Made by a program: the position numbers and the translations under genes. A stretch of 33,496 bases of DNA from assembly GCA_003157715.1 (NCBI GenBank), contig PMKK01000044.1, positions 2,204-35,699 of the forward strand, in the 5' to 3' direction. Every line of letters starts with the position of its first letter. Within the stretch, counting starts at the first letter, position 1. The stretch comes from Actinomycetota bacterium (GTDB taxonomy: Bacteria; Actinomycetota; Thermoleophilia; UBA2241). The notes under the pieces are model-generated. The model had not been told where the DNA came from and did no database searches. It saw only the letters and a list, made by a program, of their open reading frames with translations. Below, piece by piece: positions 29,312 to 33,496 of this stretch.

Positions 29312-30404
29312 CGGGCGCCCCGAGCGCCTCGAGCGCCCCGAGCGCCGTGAGCGCCCGCAGCGTGATCCAGCGGCTGGGCTCGCCCTTGGTTTCGATGTCG
29401 ACCACGAAGCGGCCGTTGAAGGTGTCCTGCAGCTTCCAGCGACCCTGGGCATCGGCCTTTGAGGCGACGAGCGCGCGGGCTTCGCCCGCGCGCTCGTCGC
29501 CGGCCCGCCCGAGCTTCGTCAGGATGCCGAGGATCTCGAGCACGTCGGTCTGGTACATGAGCGGAAAGCCGAGCCGCTTCCAGCCGGGCTTGGAGTCCTT
29601 GCTCAGGTCGTGGCTGCGCTTGTGCACGTGGTGGCGCAGCAGGAACTCCACTCCGTCGTCGAGCGTGCGTCGCACGGCCGGCGAGCGGCGCTCCGACGGG
29701 ATCTCGGCCAGCGCCTTGAGTGTCTTGACGACCCCCATGTGGCAGGTGTGGCGTCCCCAGCACATCTGCCAGGCGTCGTAAGGCCAGCCGGTGGGCGCGT
29801 CGCCGTCGCCGTCGTCGCAGCGCGCGTAGGTCGTGAGCCAGTCGACGGCGGCCTGCACGCGTGGGTCGTCGAGCAAGCCGAAGCGGACGAAGCTGAAGAC
29901 CAGGTTACCGGTCAGGCAAGGGATGACGCGGCTGTGAAGGCCGCCGCCCCCCTTCTTGGCGCGGTTGGCGGCAAAGCCGCCCGACTCGGCGTCTTGTGAG
30001 TCGCGCAGGACTGCCTCGCAGCCGCGCCGCACGCGCTCGTCTGCGCCGTCGGCGCCGAGCTCGGCGAGGATGAGAAGCTGCCAGACCGTGCCTTGGTATT
30101 TGGCAGCGTAGAAGCCGTCGCGCCCCTGCCAGTGGCCGTCGTCGCGTTGCGCGGCGAGAATGCGCGGCACGGTGCCACGCGACATGATGTCGCGCCGTGC
30201 CGCAGTCGCCTCGGGCGCGTCGGGCGCCGAGTCGAGCAGACCGGTCAGGGTAAAGAAGCGCACCGACGGATCGTCGCTTTCCAGCAGCCAGGGGAGGGGG
30301 GAGGCGTCGGCGTCCGGCGTGGCGGGGCTCGTCCGAGCCGTGACCGGCGCGCCGCGGGTCATGCGAGCAGTAGCTCGCGTAGCGGGGTTCGTCTGCGTGC
30401 TCAT
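29286..30404 (-). CDS. Alpha/alpha-toroid (prenyltransferase/squalene-cyclase-like) protein
   Basis: 372 aa soluble protein with repeated helical-hairpin units of the terpenoid cyclase/prenyltransferase type: WLLESDDPSVRFFTLTGLL, RILAAQRDDGHWQGRDGF, YQGTVWQLLILAELG, DAESGGFAANRAKKGGGG, and CWGRHTCHMGVVKTLKALAE, where a Cys-x-x-x-His-x-Cys could bind metal. The DxDD catalytic motif of squalene-hopene cyclases is absent; DDGDGDAP is a loop. Cyclase activity should not be assumed. ATG at 30404 overlaps the HXXEE stop in ATGA, so the two are coupled. Near the C-terminus a 9-bp unit repeats (ALTALGALEALGA). The last 26 bp overlap the convergent acyltransferase gene. Confidence 0.82.
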   Translation of the reverse strand: MSTQTNPATRATARMTRGAPVTARTSPATPDADASPLPWLLESDDPSVRFFTLTGLLDSAPDAPEATAARRDIMSRGTVPRILAAQRDDGHWQGRDGFYAAKYQGTVWQLLILAELGADGADERVRRGCEAVLRDSQDAESGGFAANRAKKGGGGLHSRVIPCLTGNLVFSFVRFGLLDDPRVQAAVDWLTTYARCDDGDGDAPTGWPYDAWQMCWGRHTCHMGVVKTLKALAEIPSERRSPAVRRTLDDGVEFLLRHHVHKRSHDLSKDSKPGWKRLGFPLMYQTDVLEILGILTKLGRAGDERAGEARALVASKADAQGRWKLQDTFNGRFVVDIETKGEPSRWITLRALTALGALEALGAPVTARRPSP

Positions 30405-30880
30405 CTGAGGCGCGCCGCCCTGCCCTTCTTGAGCGAACGCAGCGCCAGGTTTGCCGTCGCCATGATCACCGGCGCGGTCGCTACGCCGGGCACGTAGCGG
30501 CGCAAAAGGATCGCCTGCCCGATGTGCGTGAAGCCGTTCGCGCGCCGCCCCTTGAGCGCCAGGGACAGGGCCCGCTCCCCTCGCGGGCTGCGGCGGCTCC
30601 ACAGGGTGAACGCGACCTGCAGGGTAAACAGCGCGGCGGCTATGCCGCCCATCGAGCGGCGGGTGTAGCGCAGCCTGCCGACTCGCCTTGCGATGGGCCC
30701 GGGCAGCCGCCGCCGCGTGTTCTGCGCGATCGCGTTGATGCGCTCGACCTGCCACGCCTCCTCGAGGTCGTGCGCGAGGAAGACCAAGGGGGCAAGCAGC
30801 GTCGCCGGATTGATCGGGGTCGTGTCGCCGGGTGGCTTGCGGCGCCGCCAGCACCGATGGCCGCGGCCGGCTGTCGTCAT
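30401..30880 (-). CDS. HXXEE-domain membrane protein
   Basis: 159 aa with three to four hydrophobic segments. The naming motif is in LVFLAHDLEEAWQ (H-D-L-E-E), and the second conserved region is FTHIGQAILLRRYVPGVATA, with an H-x-x-Q and the family's Y-x-PG-x-x-T. Conserved His and Glu residues in the membrane suggest a metal site, but no function is established for this family. The ATG at 30880 is chosen over 30922 because GGGGGAGGG lies four bases upstream. Its stop overlaps the start of the toroid gene, forming a two-gene operon; a membrane-bound partner for a terpenoid-type enzyme is conceivable. Confidence 0.85.
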   Translation of the reverse strand: MTTAGRGHRCWRRRKPPGDTTPINPATLLAPLVFLAHDLEEAWQVERINAIAQNTRRRLPGPIARRVGRLRYTRRSMGGIAAALFTLQVAFTLWSRRSPRGERALSLALKGRRANGFTHIGQAILLRRYVPGVATAPVIMATANLALRSLKKGRAARLR

Positions 30881-31131
30881 GGCGCCCTCCCCCCGGAAAT
30901 GGACGGTGAGCCGCTCGGGCATGCTCTCGAACGGCGCTTCATCTTACTCCGTCCGCGGTCTCGGCCGTCCAGCGACGGGCGCGGAGCGAGGTCTTCGTAA
31001 CCTGCGACCGCCGCGTCGGGGAACGCCTCCTGCATGTCTTTGATCATGCTATCGGCCTGCGCCGTCGAGCAGCGCTGGTTGTGGACCAGGTTGCGACGGA
31101 CTTCTTCGATGATGTCTGGACTCCACCTCAC
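30877..31131 (-). pseudogene. PIN-domain (VapC-like) toxin fragment
   Basis: Only the middle of a PIN_3-type nuclease remains: DLYQVRWSPDIIEEVRRNLV (its first residues lie just before the first possible start at 31131), then DSMIKDMQEAFPDAAVAGYEDL. The N-terminal strand with the first catalytic Asp and the C-terminal DRHVLAAA region with the remaining acidic residues are absent. After GYEDL the frame turns into Arg/Ser-rich noise. Upstream codons in the same frame continue without a start. This is a truncated toxin gene, not a functional one. Its frame happens to stop in ATGA at the HXXEE start. Confidence 0.78.
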
Positions 31132-31222
31132 CTGGTACAGATCGCGCTGCTTCGTTGAGCCATGGCTGCCACGGCGACGACGAGGACCTTGTAGATCGAC
31201 GTTGGGATTTCGAGCGCGCCGG

Positions 31223-31738
31223 TCAAGAGTCCCCCAGAGTCCGGCGGACGTCCTTCACGAGGATCATCAACTGGAGTGGGTTTGCCGGCGACGGCTCGAA
31301 GTCGTGTCTCACATAGAAGGCCCGCGGACCATCGTTCTTCGCATGCACGAGCACGGCCCGGACTCCGAGGATCTCCGCTGCGTGCGCGCAGCGGGCGAGT
31401 GCTTCGAGCAGCATCGCCCTGCCGATGCCGCGTCGCTGCTCGCGTGTGGCGACCGCGAATCGTGCCAGCAGGATGGCTGGGACCTGCCGCGAACCCTGGC
31501 CCCTGACTGCTCGCTCAGTGGCAGTTTCGGGAACCAGGCTCGCGGCGGCCAGGCTGAAGTAGGCAACGACCAGCCGGTCTCTGACGGCGACGTACGTTCT
31601 CGACTTCCCGGCCTTCTGGTCGGCCAGCGCCCGGTCCACGAGGTAGCCGTTGAGTGCGGGGACGCCGCAATCGAAGCGTTCGACCCCGTGTGTGGTGTCG
31701 AGCGGCAGCGGACCGAGAAGCGGGTCAGCGCTCGCCAA
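31223..31738 (-). CDS. GNAT toxin of a toxin-antitoxin pair (TacT/AtaT-like)
   Basis: 171 aa acetyltransferase toxin. Such toxins acetylate the amino acid on charged tRNAs and stop translation. Family features are the N-terminal FDCGVPALNGYLVDRALADQ, SRTYVAVRDRLVVAYFSLA, the CoA loop ARFAVATREQRRGIGRAML, and the C-terminal catalytic-type Tyr in FYVRHDFEPSP. I place the start at the TTG at 31738, which overlaps the antitoxin end by 14 bases, as in related pairs. A longer frame to 31840 lies wholly within the antitoxin gene and is unlikely. Gene order antitoxin-toxin with overlap gives translational coupling. Confidence 0.92.
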   Translation of the reverse strand: MASADPLLGPLPLDTTHGVERFDCGVPALNGYLVDRALADQKAGKSRTYVAVRDRLVVAYFSLAAASLVPETATERAVRGQGSRQVPAILLARFAVATREQRRGIGRAMLLEALARCAHAAEILGVRAVLVHAKNDGPRAFYVRHDFEPSPANPLQLMILVKDVRRTLGDS

Positions 31739-32000
31739 GCGGACTCGGTTTCGAGGCGGCCTCTCTGAGACCGGGCAGGACGCGTGCAGGGCGATCGAGC
31801 AGAGCCACGAATTCGTCCCACTTGTCGGCGGGCACCACAAATCGCGTCTGCTCGGCCAGGACCTCTTCGGCGGCTCGCAGCGCGGCCTGCAGCATGAACT
31901 GGCTCATGGCCACATGGCTCAAGCTGGCGGCCTGCTCGACCATGGTCTTCTCGTCCTCAGTCACGCGGATGTTCAGGCTCTTGTCTTTCAGGACCGCCAT
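31725..32000 (-). CDS. DUF1778 ribbon-helix-helix antitoxin (TacA-like)
   Basis: 91 aa. The N-terminal ribbon-helix-helix (SLNIRVTEDEKTMVEQAASL, then SQFMLQAALRAAEEVL) binds DNA. The C-terminal tail (FVVPADKWDEFVALLDRP) matches the toxin-wrapping segment of DUF1778 antitoxins. GGAGGT nine bases before the ATG. It neutralises the GNAT toxin encoded directly after it and should repress their shared promoter at the inverted repeat at 32034-32077. Base composition here is less GC-rich than in the rest of the window, consistent with horizontal acquisition. Confidence 0.93.
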   Translation of the reverse strand: MAVLKDKSLNIRVTEDEKTMVEQAASLSHVAMSQFMLQAALRAAEEVLAEQTRFVVPADKWDEFVALLDRPARVLPGLREAASKPSPLGER

Positions 32001-32033
32001 GGCGGGACTACCTCCAACTCAACCAGGATGTTG

Positions 32034-32077
32034 GCACATTGTCCCCGCAACGACGCCAGCGTGTACATACAATGTGC
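32034..32077 (-). promoter_or_regulatory. Operator/promoter of the toxin-antitoxin operon
   Basis: A perfect 9-bp inverted repeat, GCACATTGT (32034-32042) and ACAATGTGC (32069-32077), is spaced by 26 bp. On the minus strand TGTACA and GACAAT, 18 bp apart, are possible -35 and -10 boxes lying partly within the repeat arms, so bound antitoxin would cover both. The right part also holds the near-dyad TGTACAT-ACA-ATGTGCA. Confidence 0.65.
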
Positions 32078-32122
32078 ATACCAAAGGCGCGAGCTGGGCG
32101 TCCGTCGATCCAGCCGGGGGGC

Positions 32123-32854
32123 CTACCGCTGCATCAGCTTCTCGACTCCGTCGAGCATCAGGTCGAGCCCGAAGTCGAACGACGCATGGGTGTCGCGGCT
32201 TACGGGGGCAAGGGCGCCCTGCTCGACGGCATGGTGGAGCGCGGGAAACCGCTCGGCGGTGACGAAGGCGCGCAGCAGCTCGCCGAACGCCTCGGTCGCC
32301 TGGCCGGACGCGAAGTCGCCCCGGCGGGCCGCGTCGGTGGCCACGCCCGCGAGGCGCACCTGCATCGTCGCGTAGCCGCCGAGCAGCAGCAGGATCGCCA
32401 GCTTCTCCTGCTCGCCGATGGGCGTGCCGGTGAGCGCGCGAAGGCCCAGCTCTATCCAGGCGATCTGGCTGGGCGTGCCGGCCCTTTCGATCAGGCGCAC
32501 GTCGGCGAGCCAGGGATGCCGCCGCATGACCTCGTGCTGCTCGCGGGTCCAGCGGGCCAGACCGGCGCGCCACCCGTCGAGCGGCGCGTCGAGCCCGGCC
32601 GGCGGCTGCCAGACGGTGTCGTGCATGAGCAGCAGCAGTTCGTCCTTGCTCTTCACGTAGCGGTAGAGGGACATGGTGGTAAACCCGAGGCGCTCCGCGA
32701 CGCGCTTCATCGCGACCGCGGCGAACCCGTCGCTGTCGGCCAGCTCGATGCCGCTCTGCACGACGCGCTCCAGGCTCAGCCCCAGCCGCGGGCTGCGGTC
32801 GAGCTCGTCGCGTCGCCAGAGCCGCTCCAGCCCGGACGGTGGTAGATCGCTCAT
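32123..32854 (-). CDS. TetR-family regulator
   Basis: 243 aa. Residues about 28-75 are the TetR helix-turn-helix (LERVVQSGIELADSDGFAAV, MKRVAERLGFTTMSLYRYVK, SKDEL). The C-terminal part, with WRAGLARWTREQHEVMRRHP and LGLRALTGTPIGEQEKLAIL, is of the TetR_C type found near tetracycline-like or drug-responsive repressors. GGAGG lies four bases before the ATG at 32854. It is divergent from the flavodoxin-like gene across an AT-rich spacer full of dyads. Likely roles are autoregulation and control of that gene. Confidence 0.92.
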   Translation of the reverse strand: MSDLPPSGLERLWRRDELDRSPRLGLSLERVVQSGIELADSDGFAAVAMKRVAERLGFTTMSLYRYVKSKDELLLLMHDTVWQPPAGLDAPLDGWRAGLARWTREQHEVMRRHPWLADVRLIERAGTPSQIAWIELGLRALTGTPIGEQEKLAILLLLGGYATMQVRLAGVATDAARRGDFASGQATEAFGELLRAFVTAERFPALHHAVEQGALAPVSRDTHASFDFGLDLMLDGVEKLMQR

Positions 32855-32884
32855 GTCTCCTCCACGCTCAACGTGTTCAGCAGA

Positions 32885-32941
32885 CGAAGTCTACTTGACA
32901 AACGAAGTGTACACAATAAACTTATCGTGTACTATGTACAC
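32885..32941. promoter_or_regulatory. Divergent promoter and operator region
   Basis: On the plus strand TTGACA (32895-32900), a 16-bp spacer and TAAACT (32917-32922) make a promoter for the flavodoxin-like gene. Operators: perfect dyad GTGTAC-TAT-GTACAC (32927-32941) at the expected start site, another GTGTACAC at 32907-32914 in the spacer, and a direct repeat CGAAGTSTAC at 32885-32894 and 32903-32912. On the minus strand TTGTGT and TAGACT 17 bp apart could serve the TetR gene. Confidence 0.7.
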
Positions 32942-32986
32942 AGACCTGGAAGTCAAAGCGCTGGCGGATCCATAGGGAGGTTCACC

Positions 32987-33469
32987 ATGAAGATCGAGTA
33001 CGTTCACGCCTCGCACTACGGCAACGGAGCCGTGGTCGCGGAGGAGTTCAAAAAGCAGATGGCGGCCAATGGCGTGACGGTCAACGTCCATCACATCAAG
33101 CGCGTGAGCCCGAGCGAGCTGCCGCCGGCCGACCTGTACCTGTTCAGTTCACCCGGGCGCCTGGGCAAGCCGATCGGCGGAGCGCGTCGCTTTCTCAAGA
33201 ACCTGAGGCTGCCGGCCGGCACCAGGTACGCCATCCTCACCACGGAGGCGGCGCCACGGCCGGACAAGAAGACCGGGAACATGCCGACCGAGAAGGAGCT
33301 GCCCAGGTAACAGCGGGTCCGGCCCATCATGAACGAGATTCTAGAGGGGAAGGGCCTCGCGAGGATCGCGGAGGACAAGGTCTACGTCTCCGGCTTGAAG
33401 GGACCGCTCGAGGAGGAGTGGGAGAAGAAGGTCGAGGCATTCGTGGCCCGGATCCCGTCCGGGGCCTGA
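32987..33469 (+). pseudogene. Flavodoxin-like gene interrupted by an in-frame TAA
   Basis: GGGAGG six bases before the ATG at 32987. The protein starts like a short-chain flavodoxin: strand IEYVHASHYGNGAVVAEEF with an FMN phosphate-loop-like ASHYGNG, then DLYLFSSPGRLGKPIGGARR and RYAILTTEA. The frame hits TAA at 33308-33310 after TEKELPR. The very next codons, still in the same frame, continue as flavodoxin: QRVRPIMNEILEGKGLARIA, VYVSGLKG and VEAFVARIP, ending at TGA 33467-33469. One base change from TAC (Tyr) explains it. The full product would be about 160 aa. Either a nonsense mutation or a sequence error; an ATG at 33329 could at most start a fragment. Confidence 0.85.
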
Positions 33470-33496
33470 TCTGCGGCTTGCCCATTCGACTACGAG

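Noticed and set aside
31739..31840. Longer N-terminus for the GNAT toxin
   Set aside because: The added residues lie wholly inside the antitoxin gene in another frame and do not resemble the toxin family's start.
32934..32975. 13-residue leader peptide (MYTDLEVKALADP) before the flavodoxin-like gene
   Set aside because: It follows the predicted promoter closely but has no ribosome site, and its start lies within the operator; it may be chance.
33329..33469. Separate small gene starting at the ATG 33329
   Set aside because: No ribosome site of its own, and its sequence is the C-terminal part of the interrupted flavodoxin frame.

Overview
The window is a chromosomal segment of about 33.5 kb from a very GC-rich bacterium. 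Third codon positions are almost always G or C, and GTG and TTG starts are common. Several families are typical of Actinobacteria: a TIGR03086-type DinB-fold protein, DUF5996, a cNMP/CBS/DUF294 protein, and leaderless or weakly led genes. An uncultured actinobacterium, perhaps of the Thermoleophilia, fits best, but this placement is inference. I see no intact rRNA, tRNA or CRISPR array.

Layout. 1-6.5 kb: the 3' end of an ABC-2 permease gene; a gene-free stretch with a short 16S-like segment; a secreted coiled-coil/lysozyme-fold protein; an M29 aminopeptidase; a coupled MarR regulator and ABC exporter; a PaaI-like thioesterase. 6.6-10.6 kb: an HEFGH membrane protein, then a three-gene flavin module of ferric-reductase-like oxidoreductase, secreted FMN-binding protein and ApbE flavin transferase, in which ApbE probably flavinylates the FMN-binding protein. 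10.7-17.9 kb: a 91-aa protein, an unusual fusion of a PfkB-like domain to an AAA+ ATPase, an AlkA-type glycosylase, a TIM-barrel isomerase-like protein, the cNMP/CBS/DUF294 nucleotidyltransferase and a DUF5996 protein. 17.9-22.1 kb: a methyltransferase and a divergent TetR regulator around twin operators, both genes frameshifted; an MFS exporter; a receiver-like protein lacking two switch residues; a DUF4375/DMP19-like protein. 22.3-24.8 kb: a secreted protein with eleven complete 48-residue propeller-type repeats and an IPT/TIG domain, closed by a perfect hairpin.

24.8-31 kb: a DinB-fold protein; a PLP decarboxylase fused to a VOC (glyoxalase-fold) domain; a GNAT acetyltransferase; and a stand-alone E2-type acyltransferase. 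The last three are tightly linked on one strand and look like a small undescribed amine-forming and acylating pathway. Facing them is a coupled pair, an HXXEE membrane protein and an alpha/alpha-toroid protein. 31-33.5 kb is less GC-rich and looks acquired: a PIN-toxin remnant, a GNAT/DUF1778 toxin-antitoxin pair with a strong operator, a TetR regulator, and a divergent flavodoxin-like gene interrupted by an in-frame TAA.

The most unusual feature runs across the window. Short degenerate tandem repeats repeatedly sit on the 3' ends of genes, with the stop codon inside one unit (near 6.65, 16.9, 24.8 and 27.8 kb, and close behind the MFS gene at 20.85 kb). It looks as if gene ends here are repeatedly remodelled by micro-duplication.
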